This document shows, piece after piece, positions 52,906 through 61,050 of a DNA stretch of 64,000 nucleotides (positions within the stretch are counted from its first letter, which is position 1; every line of letters starts with the position of its first letter). A model generated the notes under the pieces. It was given only the letters and a program-made list of their open reading frames with translations. It was not told where the DNA came from and did not search any database. The position numbers and the translations under genes are program-made. Location: the NCBI RefSeq assembly GCF_017814275.1, contig NZ_JAGIYQ010000019.1:1-64000 (forward strand), read 5' to 3'. The stretch is from Gottfriedia endophytica (GTDB taxonomy: Bacteria > Bacillota > Bacilli > Bacillales > Bacillaceae_G).

Positions 52906-54336
52906 TTAAATAGAATTCAGTGCCTCTGAAAATCGTTTTATCCCTTCATCGATTGATTTCTCATCTTCTCTTGCAAAGGTAAAACGAACATATCCCTTTT
53001 TAGATCCCATCGTTGAACCAGGTGCAAAGATGACTCCTCTTTTGATGGATTCTTCTAATAATTGGGCTTCATTAACTTCTTTCTTTAACTTGCACCATAT
53101 ATGAATTCCTCCTTGAGGAATAGTGAATTCAACTTGATCTTTTAAATAGAAGTGGAGACTTTTGACGATCTGATCTCTTCGTTTTTCTAGCTGTTTGACT
53201 AATTTTTTGATATGTAAATGGAAATTTTCAGTTTCTAAAAAGTCATTTGCAATCCATTGTGTAAAACCTGCATGACCAAAATCAATTTGTTGTTTTGCAT
53301 CCGATAATCTCCCTATAACTGGTTTTGGACCAATAATCCAGCCAATTCGTAATCCAGAAGCAACAATCTTTGATAATGAACTGATATATAAAACATTTCC
53401 ATGTACATCCATTGATTTTAATGTTGAGACCTCTTCACCAGTAAATGACGTTAAACTATATGGATCGTCTTCAATAACAGGGATACCGTATTCAGAAGAT
53501 ATATCCAAAATGGCCTTACGTCTTTCCATACTGAGAAAAGCCCCAGTTGGATTTTGAAAGGATGGATTTAAGAATATCATTCTAATTCTATGTTTTTTAT
53601 GTAATTCCAGTAAATCATCTGGATTTACTCCATGATCATCTACTGGTAATAAAAATGGTTTAATCCCTGCCGATTTAAAAATTGGAAGATTGTATGCATA
53701 TGATGGGTCCTCTATCGCTACGGAATCCCCTGGCTTTAGCAAACATTGAACGACTAAGTATAAGGCTTGTTGTGCACCTGATGTGATTAAGATGGATGAT
53801 GAATCCGTATCAATTTTTCGAAACTGTTTAACATGTTTTGCGATGGTTTTTCTCAGTATCTCGTAGCCCTGAGGATGATCATATCCTAAGCTTCCAATAA
53901 ATGATCTAGTCGACGTAATTTCTCTTAATGATTTCATTGGCAAAAGATCTTCTGACAGTTCTCCGCTTGCTAAATTAATTACCTTATGTTCTACCGTTTT
54001 TTTACGAATTTTCTGGTTCACCGGTAAATTCGGTAAAAAAGATCCAGCTTCAATGTACCTGTTCCAACTCGGAATACGCTTCTTCGTAATTCCCCAAATA
54101 TCTTTACTGATAGTGGTTCCGCTACCTCTATTTCTTTCAATAAGTCCATTTGATTCCAGTTCATCATATGCAGCAACAACCGTACTTCTATTTAAGTTAA
54201 ATTCCTTAGCTAAATGCCTTTCAGAAGGTAGTGGTTTATCAGGCGGAAATGTACCATCTACTATGCCATCTTCAATAAATTCAGCAAGTTGCTTATAAAT
54301 AGCTTTTTTTCCTTTACGATCTGGTCTCCAATCCAT
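52906..54336 (-). CDS. MocR-type regulator (GntR wHTH + aminotransferase-like domain)
   Basis: 476 residues. GntR winged helix at 1-75 (KAIYKQLAEFIEDGIVDGTF, LNRSTVVAAYDELESNGL) and an aminotransferase-like domain with LITSGAQQALYLV, VIEDDPYS and the PLP lysine in YISSLSKIVASGLRIGW. Its promoter carries two TGGATGR repeats in the same geometry as the decarboxylase promoter, pointing to autoregulation and control of amine metabolism. Only ~40% of its length resembles the first MocR protein by eye, so it is not a recent duplicate. Start ATG 54336 follows GGAAGG. Confidence 0.93.
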   Translation of the reverse strand: MDWRPDRKGKKAIYKQLAEFIEDGIVDGTFPPDKPLPSERHLAKEFNLNRSTVVAAYDELESNGLIERNRGSGTTISKDIWGITKKRIPSWNRYIEAGSFLPNLPVNQKIRKKTVEHKVINLASGELSEDLLPMKSLREITSTRSFIGSLGYDHPQGYEILRKTIAKHVKQFRKIDTDSSSILITSGAQQALYLVVQCLLKPGDSVAIEDPSYAYNLPIFKSAGIKPFLLPVDDHGVNPDDLLELHKKHRIRMIFLNPSFQNPTGAFLSMERRKAILDISSEYGIPVIEDDPYSLTSFTGEEVSTLKSMDVHGNVLYISSLSKIVASGLRIGWIIGPKPVIGRLSDAKQQIDFGHAGFTQWIANDFLETENFHLHIKKLVKQLEKRRDQIVKSLHFYLKDQVEFTIPQGGIHIWCKLKKEVNEAQLLEESIKRGVIFAPGSTMGSKKGYVRFTFAREDEKSIDEGIKRFSEALNSI

Positions 54337-54445
54337 CTTCTACCTTCCTTACTATTTAGAATTGTATTTTACTCGAATTAGGTCATTCTTAATTTCCTAT
54401 TTCAAACTGTTATAAAGATCTCTTCTAGCTTTAAATTATCTAAAT

Positions 54446-54503
54446 ATTATACACGATATTGAATAGTATACCTCATCCACTTTAGTAAAAATTTGACCAT
54501 CCA
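54446..54503 (-). promoter_or_regulatory. MocR promoter with direct repeats
   Basis: On the minus strand TGGATGG (54497-54503), 17 bp, TGGATGA (54473-54479), 21 bp, TATAAT (54446-54451). Each repeat is preceded by AAAG, giving a longer AAAGTGGATG match. The spacing is identical to that at 52580-52637. The remainder of 54337-54671 holds a CTCGG/CCGAG hairpin (54545-54563) and no gene. Confidence 0.75.
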
Positions 54504-54671
54504 CTTTTGAAAACAACTTAATTTATAGCAAAAATAGATCATTACTCGGTCAGCTTAAACCGAGAATTCCCAATGAATGGAAGAAGATTTACAAATCATA
54601 TTTCAGTCCCAAATTAGGTAAATTAAGAATTTTTTCCATTGTGAACACTTTGTGACACTTATCTCATATTA

Positions 54672-54700
54672 TTGACTTTCAATTTTTCTGGCTCTAATAT
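54672..54700 (+). promoter_or_regulatory. promoter of the qox operon
   Basis: TTGACT (54672-54677), 17 bp, TAATAT (54695-54700). A second candidate -10, TATAAT, lies at 54722-54727. Two TGTGA half-sites precede (TTGTGAACACTTTGTGACAC region). Confidence 0.6.
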
Positions 54701-54776
54701 TGGAACCAATTGTGAATCAGATATAATCATTATTTACGTTATGAAACTCTCAAACCCAAAAGAAGGGAGTTTCTTT

Positions 54777-55679
54777 ATGAAAAAAAATTGGGCTAAATTA
54801 ACAATCTTTTTCTCTACTATCGCTATGTTAACAGGATGCAAACCACTAATGGTTTTAGATCCTAAAGGGCCCCAAGCTCAAACTCAAGCCAAGGATATCA
54901 TGCTATCCATTTCAATCATGGCTTTTATTGTATTAGTTGTTTTTGTCATGCTAGCTTATATGTTAGTAAAATACCGAGCGTCTAAACAAAGTAAAGATTA
55001 CAAACCTCCTTACATTAAGGGAAGTGCAGTTGTTGAATCTATTTGCGTCGGGATTCCAGTTTTGATCATTGCTTTTCTTTCAATTGTTTCAGTTCAAAGT
55101 AACAATAAAGTTGAGTCAGTACCAAAAGGATATGAGCAGAAAAAACCATTAATCATTTATGCTACATCCTCTGACTGGAAATGGCATTTTAGCTATCCCG
55201 AAGAAAATATTGAGACAGTTAACTATCTTTATATCCCAACAGTTCGACCACTTGAATTTAAACTTTATTCCGACGGACCCATCACAAGTTTCTGGATTCC
55301 ACAACTAGGCGGACAGAAATACGCAATGTCAGACATGGTTACTACATTAAACTTAGTTGCTGACGTGCCAGGTGAATACATGGGCCGAAATGCAAACTTC
55401 AGTGGTAAAGGATTTGCTGAAAATACTTTCAATGTTAAAGCAATGCCTGAAAGTAATTTTGATAAATGGGTAAAAGATGTTAAAAAAACTGCTAAACCTC
55501 TTACAAAAGAAAAATTTACTAAATTATTAGAACCAGGTCATCTTGGACAATTAACTTTCATAGGAACTCATTTAAAATACCTACCACCTAAAACAGGAGA
55601 AAATGGTGGGCATAACCATAGTTCAAGTGATATCCAAAAGAATTCTAAAGAAGAACTTACTGACCACATGAATCACTAA
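54777..55679 (+). CDS. qoxA: quinol oxidase aa3, subunit II
   Basis: 300 residues. A lipoprotein signal with lipobox LTGC, two transmembrane helices (about 40-62 and 80-102), then an extracellular cupredoxin-like domain (IPTVRPLEFKLYSDGPITSF, WIPQLGGQKYAM). The CuA ligands of cytochrome c oxidases are absent, as in quinol oxidases. A His-rich tail (GGHNHSSS) ends the protein. ATG 54777 follows GGGAGT; a longer frame starting 35 codons earlier would spoil the signal peptide. Confidence 0.96.
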   Translation: MKKNWAKLTIFFSTIAMLTGCKPLMVLDPKGPQAQTQAKDIMLSISIMAFIVLVVFVMLAYMLVKYRASKQSKDYKPPYIKGSAVVESICVGIPVLIIAFLSIVSVQSNNKVESVPKGYEQKKPLIIYATSSDWKWHFSYPEENIETVNYLYIPTVRPLEFKLYSDGPITSFWIPQLGGQKYAMSDMVTTLNLVADVPGEYMGRNANFSGKGFAENTFNVKAMPESNFDKWVKDVKKTAKPLTKEKFTKLLEPGHLGQLTFIGTHLKYLPPKTGENGGHNHSSSDIQKNSKEELTDHMNH

Positions 55680-55743
55680 GTTTCTCAAAATTAGAAGATT
55701 ACTAATAATTTAGAAGCTTATTTCTGAAAGGAGTAACGTAAAA

Positions 55744-57687
55744 ATGAAATTCTTTGATAGATTTGCCATTCCTCACCCAAATATAGCAATTTATGCATCC
55801 ATGATCGCGATTGGTCTTACAGTAATCGCAATCGTTGCAGGCTTAACGTATTTTAAAAAATGGGGCTATTTATGGCGTGAATGGTTAACAACCGTTGATC
55901 ATAAACGAATCGGTATTATGTATTTATTATCTGCCTTATTAATGTTATTCCGTGGTGGCGTAGATGCGATTATGATGCGTGCCCAAACCGCTGTACCTGA
56001 TAACACACTTCTTAGTGCAGATCATTATAATGAAGTTTTCACTACTCACGGGATTGTTATGATTATCTTTATGGCTATGCCGTTTATCTATGCGCTTATG
56101 AACTTCGTCGTTCCATTACAAATTGGAGCACGTGACGTAGCGTTCCCACGTTTAAACGCTTTAAGTTTCTGGTTATTCTTTATGGGTGCAATGTTATTCA
56201 ACATATCTTTCGTTATAGGAGGTTCTCCTGATGCGGGATGGACTTCGTATTTCCCACTTGCAGGGAACAAATTAAGTGAATCTGTCGGAACAAACTATTA
56301 TATGATCGCCCTTCAGATCGCTGGACTTGGTACATTATTGTCCGGAATCAACTTCATCACTACCATCCTTAAAATGAGAGCACCTGGCATAACATTAATG
56401 AAAATGCCAATTTTCACTTGGTCTGCCTTAACTGCTAATGCGATTGTTGTTTTTGCTTTTCCTGTCTTAACAGTCGCACTTTTAATGGGAACCATGGACC
56501 GACTATTTGGAACAAATTTCTTTACTACGACAAATGGTGGGATGGATATGCTTTGGGCAAACTTATTCTGGGTTTGGGGTCATCCTGAGGTTTATATCTT
56601 AATTTTACCTGCATTTGGCGTTTATAGTGAGATCATCTCAACCTTTGCACGTCGTAACTTGTACGGTTATAAATCGATGGTTGCCTCAATGGTCATCATC
56701 TCGTTTCTTTCGTTTTTAGTATGGACACACCATTTCTTTACAATGGGTCAAGGAGCATTAACGAACAGTATATTCTCGATTACGACGATGGCAATTGCTA
56801 TTCCAACAGGAATCAAGATATTCAACTGGATATTGACTCTTTGGAGAGGAAAAATTGAATTTACCGTTCCAATGTTATATTCAGTAGGCTTTATACCAAT
56901 TTTCACAATTGGTGGAGTTACTGGAGTTATGCTTGGAATGTCCGCTGCTGACTACCAGTACCACAATACGATGTTTTTAGTAGCTCATTTCCACTACACA
57001 ATTATTCCTGGCGTTGTATTTGCAATGATTGCTGGGCTTACTTACTGGTGGCCAAAAATGTTCGGCTTCATGCTGAACGAAAGAATCGGGAAATGGGCAT
57101 TCTGGTTTATCGCAATCAGCTTTAACGTAACATTTTTCCCAATGTTCTTTGCTGGTTTAAACGGTCAGGCACGCCGAATGTACACATACTCTGCGTCTAC
57201 AGGATTTGGACCTTTGAATCTGTTGTCATTTATCGGAGCACTTGGCCTTGCAGTAGGCTTTGTATTGCTTGTTTATAACATTTATTATAGTTTCCGTTAC
57301 TCATCTCGAAATATTAGTTCAGATCCTTGGGATGCACGTTCTCTTGAATGGGCTACACATAACCCAGTACCAGCGTATAACTTTGCGATTATTCCAGAAG
57401 CAGATTCTATTGAAGCATTTTGGGATGCTAAGCAAAAGGGGTCTTCATTATTCAAAGGTAAATATAAGAAGATCCATATGCCAAATAACAGTGGTGTCCC
57501 ATTTATCATGAGTTGTCTCATCTTTGCATGGGGATTTTCATTCATATTCAGTATGTGGATTCCTGTCATCATTACTACACTCGGAATTTTTGTCTGTATG
57601 GCTCATCGTTCATTCGAGATTGATCATGGACATTACATTTCCATTGAAGAAATTGAAGAAACAGAAAAAGAATTACGAGGTGCGTAA
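55744..57687 (+). CDS. qoxB: quinol oxidase aa3, subunit I
   Basis: 647 residues, about 14 transmembrane helices. Heme and CuB ligands are visible: TTHGIVMIIFMAMPF (heme a), WVWGHPEVYILILPAFG (CuB His and cross-linked Tyr), WTHHFFTMG (two CuB His) and LVAHFHYTIIPG (hemes). It reduces oxygen to water and pumps protons, taking electrons from menaquinol. Start ATG 55744 follows AAAGGAG. It is followed without a gap by qoxC. Confidence 0.97.
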   Translation: MKFFDRFAIPHPNIAIYASMIAIGLTVIAIVAGLTYFKKWGYLWREWLTTVDHKRIGIMYLLSALLMLFRGGVDAIMMRAQTAVPDNTLLSADHYNEVFTTHGIVMIIFMAMPFIYALMNFVVPLQIGARDVAFPRLNALSFWLFFMGAMLFNISFVIGGSPDAGWTSYFPLAGNKLSESVGTNYYMIALQIAGLGTLLSGINFITTILKMRAPGITLMKMPIFTWSALTANAIVVFAFPVLTVALLMGTMDRLFGTNFFTTTNGGMDMLWANLFWVWGHPEVYILILPAFGVYSEIISTFARRNLYGYKSMVASMVIISFLSFLVWTHHFFTMGQGALTNSIFSITTMAIAIPTGIKIFNWILTLWRGKIEFTVPMLYSVGFIPIFTIGGVTGVMLGMSAADYQYHNTMFLVAHFHYTIIPGVVFAMIAGLTYWWPKMFGFMLNERIGKWAFWFIAISFNVTFFPMFFAGLNGQARRMYTYSASTGFGPLNLLSFIGALGLAVGFVLLVYNIYYSFRYSSRNISSDPWDARSLEWATHNPVPAYNFAIIPEADSIEAFWDAKQKGSSLFKGKYKKIHMPNNSGVPFIMSCLIFAWGFSFIFSMWIPVIITTLGIFVCMAHRSFEIDHGHYISIEEIEETEKELRGA

Positions 57688-58287
57688 ATGATGAAAATAG
57701 ATAACTCGCTCCCTTTAGAATATAAAACAGAACAAAACCAGATTAATATTTTAGGATTTTGGATTTTTCTTGGAGCAGAAATTATGCTTTTTGGAACACT
57801 TTTCGCGTCGTACTTTACGTTAGTTAATCGTACTGGAAACGGTCCTACAGGGGCTGAAATATTCGAAATTACACCTGTATTAATTGAAACAATCGTACTG
57901 TTAACAAGTAGTTTCGTTATCGGACTTGGTATTCACGCTATGCGTTTAGGTAGAAAAACAGCAGTGATAATCTTCTTTGCTATAACACTTCTTCTTGGAT
58001 TAGTATTTTTATCCTTTGAGATTTCAGAGTTCGTTCACTATGTTCATATTGGTGCGGGACTACAAACTAGCGCATTTACAGCAATTCTATTAACAACATT
58101 AGGAATACATGGTGCTCACGTTACACTTGGCTTTTTCTGGGGGTTATTTATTATCCTACAAATTAAAAAACGAGGTCTGACTCCTGAGGTAGCTAATAAA
58201 TCATTCATCTTTTCTCTTTATTGGCATTTCTTAGACGTCGTATGGATTTTCATTTTCAGCTTCGTTTATTTGAAAGGAATGATGTAA
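57688..58287 (+). CDS. qoxC: quinol oxidase aa3, subunit III
   Basis: 199 residues, five transmembrane helices, with ILGFWIFLGAEIMLFGTLFA, LTTLGIHGAHVTLGFFWG and FSLYWHFLDVVWIFIFSFVY typical of heme-copper oxidase subunit III. The start codon is directly after the qoxB stop; an in-frame second ATG is the next codon. Confidence 0.96.
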   Translation: MMKIDNSLPLEYKTEQNQINILGFWIFLGAEIMLFGTLFASYFTLVNRTGNGPTGAEIFEITPVLIETIVLLTSSFVIGLGIHAMRLGRKTAVIIFFAITLLLGLVFLSFEISEFVHYVHIGAGLQTSAFTAILLTTLGIHGAHVTLGFFWGLFIILQIKKRGLTPEVANKSFIFSLYWHFLDVVWIFIFSFVYLKGMM

Positions 58288-58288
58288 T

Positions 58289-58573
58289 ATGAAAGAATTA
58301 TTCCCTTTGAAACAAGTGAAAGGTTTTGCTTTTTCAATGATTCTTACTGGAATGGCACTGGTTGTATTGTACTTTAAACTATCATTTGTGGCAGGCATGA
58401 CAATTCTGTTAATAACAGCATTTATTCAAGCAGGACTCCAGCTAGTCGTGTTTATGCACGCTGGGGAAACGAAAGACAAAGGAGCAATCTATACGAATAT
58501 CTACTATGCATTAGCTATTGCTCTTGTTACTGTCTTCGGAACATTACTTTGTATGATCTGGGGTTATGCATAA
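58289..58573 (+). CDS. qoxD: quinol oxidase aa3, subunit IV
   Basis: 94 residues, three transmembrane helices; FIQAGLQLVVFMHAGE is the subunit IV signature. It starts 1 bp after the qoxC stop and completes the qoxABCD operon. Confidence 0.95.
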   Translation: MKELFPLKQVKGFAFSMILTGMALVVLYFKLSFVAGMTILLITAFIQAGLQLVVFMHAGETKDKGAIYTNIYYALAIALVTVFGTLLCMIWGYA

Positions 58574-58669
58574 TTTTGTATTAACTAATTACGTATCCAA
58601 TAGACACTATTTTTTCTCATCTAGATTCGACAGAAGTTTTTAAGTGTATATAATGAGGAGGTTAAATCA

Positions 58670-58810
58670 TTGACTTGGGTATATATTATTAGCGGAGTTG
58701 TAATTGTCGCGGTATTCGGTGCATTTGTTGTTTCTGTCAATATGGGCTATGGTGTTAAACATAAAGTAGATAAACTAGATGATATTAAAAAGAATTATAG
58801 AGAAAAGTAA
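58670..58810 (+). CDS. small single-TM protein, YtzI-like
   Basis: 46 residues starting at TTG 58670, eight nt after GAGGAGG. One hydrophobic helix (about 3-25, VYIISGVVIVAVFGAFVVSV), then a short charged tail (NMGYGVKHKVDKLDDIKKNY). It resembles YtzI-type micropeptides of Bacillus, though I am not certain of the family. It lies 96 bp after qoxD and ahead of a terminator, so it may be the last gene of the qox transcript. Confidence 0.72.
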   Translation: MTWVYIISGVVIVAVFGAFVVSVNMGYGVKHKVDKLDDIKKNYREK

Positions 58811-58817
58811 TTCATTT

Positions 58818-58853
58818 AAAAACCCTTGCTGAAAATTATTAGCAAGGGTTTTA
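58818..58853 (+). terminator. terminator after the qox region
   Basis: AAAACCCTTGCT and AGCAAGGGTTTT form a 12-bp stem followed by ATCC. The loop is GAAAATTATT. Confidence 0.85.
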
Positions 58854-58902
58854 TCCTATTTTATTTTTGTTTAGTCAACTCACTTGCTAGTAAACAAATA
58901 AA

Positions 58903-59121
58903 TTAACTGTCCTTATTAATTAGTTCAATCGCTTTTTCTAGAACTTCATCTCTATTTTCACTTATTCCCTTTATCGTTGGAGTGACTTTAGTATCTGGAA
59001 CGATTCCGACCCTTTGTGTTTCTGATCCATCTGGATAATAAATACCAACACCAGAAATTGCAGTCTTGATGCCTCCTGGAAGAACAAAAAATGAAACATT
59101 TCCATCTGCACCTGCTGTTGT
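58903..59121 (-). pseudogene. remnant of an S41-family (C-terminal processing) peptidase
   Basis: A 72-codon open stretch ends with a proper stop at 58903 and encodes ADGNVSFFVLPGG, then ISGVGIYYPDGSETQRVGIV and PDTKVTPTIKGI, the characteristic C-terminal end of S41 peptidases. An in-frame stop precedes it at about 59122, and the catalytic Ser/Lys region is missing. Before it lies the nucleoside hydrolase gene, so most of the peptidase gene has been deleted. No start codon with a ribosome-binding site was found. Confidence 0.75.
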
Positions 59122-59162
59122 TTAATTTTATAATTTGATCATATTCTCTCTTAAATTTTAAA

Positions 59163-60107
59163 CTAGAATTTTTCACCAGTCATAACTGACATAAAGTCTT
59201 TATAAAACCCCTCGTAATCTAAGCCCACTGCGATGTGTTGTTGTGGTCTCCCATCAAATTGTTCAGGAGCATCTGTTACTCGAAAATCTGCACTGCTTTG
59301 ACCTCTTGCCACATCGGTTATATCAATTACAACAGGAGATTGATAGAATGTAAATAGATCGCTTCGAATGACTGCCATAAGCGTGACCGCATCATGAACT
59401 GGGCCACCTTGTATTCCAGGTACCTTCTTTTGATAAAAATTGAAATAATAGTAATCCATCATCGGTTTTAAAAGCTGCGTTTTATCCTTAGTATTTATAT
59501 AATTGACCATTTTAGGAGTAACAATGGCATTTTGCGTTACATTTAAAGGAAAAATATATGCACTTTTTACATACTTCATAACAATATTGGCAGCTACCGG
59601 ATCTCCATAAAAATTAGCTTCTGCAGACGGTGTAACATTTCCAGGATATAAAAATGCCCCTCCCATGATATAGTAAGAATTTACATTTTTCATCAGGTCT
59701 TCATATAAAATAAATAAGGTGGCAAGCGAGGTTAATCTCCCAGTATTAACTATAATTAGTTCATGTTTATACTGCTCAATCAACTTGATAACATCAAAGA
59801 AATTTTCTAAGTTCTCAAACTGTAAACCTGGATCGATCGGACCTAAGCCAAACGGACCATGGACTTCAGGGTAATATGTTGGGAACTCCCCTGTCATGGG
59901 CTTCTCAGCGCCTCCATAGACTTTAATATATTCTTTCCCAAATCTTTTAAGTAAAAACCGGACATTCCTCGTTGCTTCTTCCTTAGATACATTTCCATAG
60001 TCCGCTACAATCCCAATTAAATCAATATCATCTGTTAAATTTGCGTAAGCCAAAGCTACCGCATCATCAATTCCTACATCACTAAAAATCAACACTTTCT
60101 TCCCCAT
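59163..60107 (-). CDS. nucleoside hydrolase (IunH-like), atypical active-site motif
   Basis: 314 residues. The IunH-like fold is shown by IFSDVGIDDAVALAYAN, IVADYGNVSKEEATRN, YYIMGGAFLYPGNVTPSAEA (with ANFYGDPVAA) and GGPVHDAVTLMAV. The usual N-terminal D-x-D-P-G-x-D-D motif reads F-S-D-V-G-I-D-D, so the first aspartate, a proposed catalytic base, is replaced by Phe8; D10, D14 and D15 remain. It would release a base from a ribonucleoside, but may differ in substrate or activity. Start ATG 60107 follows GGGAG. The hpt gene lies upstream on the same strand. Confidence 0.87.
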   Translation of the reverse strand: MGKKVLIFSDVGIDDAVALAYANLTDDIDLIGIVADYGNVSKEEATRNVRFLLKRFGKEYIKVYGGAEKPMTGEFPTYYPEVHGPFGLGPIDPGLQFENLENFFDVIKLIEQYKHELIIVNTGRLTSLATLFILYEDLMKNVNSYYIMGGAFLYPGNVTPSAEANFYGDPVAANIVMKYVKSAYIFPLNVTQNAIVTPKMVNYINTKDKTQLLKPMMDYYYFNFYQKKVPGIQGGPVHDAVTLMAVIRSDLFTFYQSPVVIDITDVARGQSSADFRVTDAPEQFDGRPQQHIAVGLDYEGFYKDFMSVMTGEKF

Positions 60108-60245
60108 TAGCTTCGCTCCCTCTATATCAAATCTTCGGAACAGTTCTTTTTAATACATCATTTTTAATTTATTCCTTTGATATATAAGGTATGTTGTTAT
60201 CTATTTGAAAAATGTATTGATCAGTCATTTCATATAGAAAAATAG

Positions 60246-60278
60246 AAAAAATCCTGTATTTTTTTACTACAGGATTTT
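60246..60278 (-). terminator. terminator after hpt
   Basis: AAAATCCTGTA and ATACAGGATTTT form an 11-bp stem; a T run follows on the minus strand. Confidence 0.85.
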
Positions 60279-60337
60279 AGACAAACATTATTTTGTTAAA
60301 GGTACAACACACCGAAGTAAGATATAATCTGTCCGAC

Positions 60338-60865
60338 TTATACTTCTTTTACAGTAGCGATATATGGCAGATTTCGGTACTTCTCCGCATAGTCGATGCC
60401 GTATCCAACTATGAATTGATCTGGAATCACAAATCCTACATAATCTGCTTTTAAGTCGACCTTTCTGCGCTCAGGTTTATCAAGTAAGGTACATATTTTC
60501 ATGGACTTTGGTTTATGAAGCTGGAAATGCTCTTTTAAAAAGTCTAGTGTTAAGCCTGAATCGATAATATCCTCAACAAGCACGACATTTTTACCTGTTA
60601 TATTTACATCAATGTCCTTTAGCAATCTTACTTTTCCAGTTGATTCCGTTTGATTACCATAGCTTGATGCTGCTACAAAATCGACTGAAACGTTCCCTTT
60701 CAGCTCTCTGATTAAATCTGCCGCGAAAACAAATGCTCCTTTTAGCACAACAATCAACACAATCGACTCATCTTGGAAATCCAGTCTGATTTGCTCGCCA
60801 ATTTCTTGCACTTTTTGCTTCAATTGCTCTTCTGTAATCATAATACTATTCAATTCGTATGCCAT
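60338..60865 (-). CDS. hpt: hypoxanthine/guanine phosphoribosyltransferase
   Basis: 175 residues. PRPP-binding motif VVLVEDIIDSGLTLDFL, the flexible loop around AASSYGNQTESTG, and the base-recognition region ADYVGFVIPDQFIVGYGID. It makes IMP or GMP from free bases. In Bacillus the main hpt lies next to tilS–ftsH; this copy stands alone, so it may be a paralogue. The nucleoside hydrolase downstream would supply its substrate, but a terminator separates them. Start ATG 60865 follows AAGGTGA. Confidence 0.95.
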   Translation of the reverse strand: MAYELNSIMITEEQLKQKVQEIGEQIRLDFQDESIVLIVVLKGAFVFAADLIRELKGNVSVDFVAASSYGNQTESTGKVRLLKDIDVNITGKNVVLVEDIIDSGLTLDFLKEHFQLHKPKSMKICTLLDKPERRKVDLKADYVGFVIPDQFIVGYGIDYAEKYRNLPYIATVKEV

Positions 60866-60960
60866 GATTTCACCTTCTAGTATGTAATGCTTCTATTATA
60901 AATCATTTTATAGGTTTCAATCCACTAAGGAAAATGTGAAGTCCAAACTTTGCTTAACTA

Positions 60961-61008
60961 AAAAAGGTAATAGATAGTATTCATAAATACTATCTATTAC
61001 CTTTTTTA
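60961..61008. terminator. bidirectional terminator
   Basis: A near-perfect inverted repeat with 22-bp arms (AAAAAAGGTAATAGATAGTA side at 60961, mirror ending 61008) around a 3-4-nt loop. It ends the monooxygenase transcript ahead of hpt. Confidence 0.9.
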
Positions 61009-61050
61009 TAAATATAGAATTATTACTACACCTGGGCTGTAGCTTCCCTA

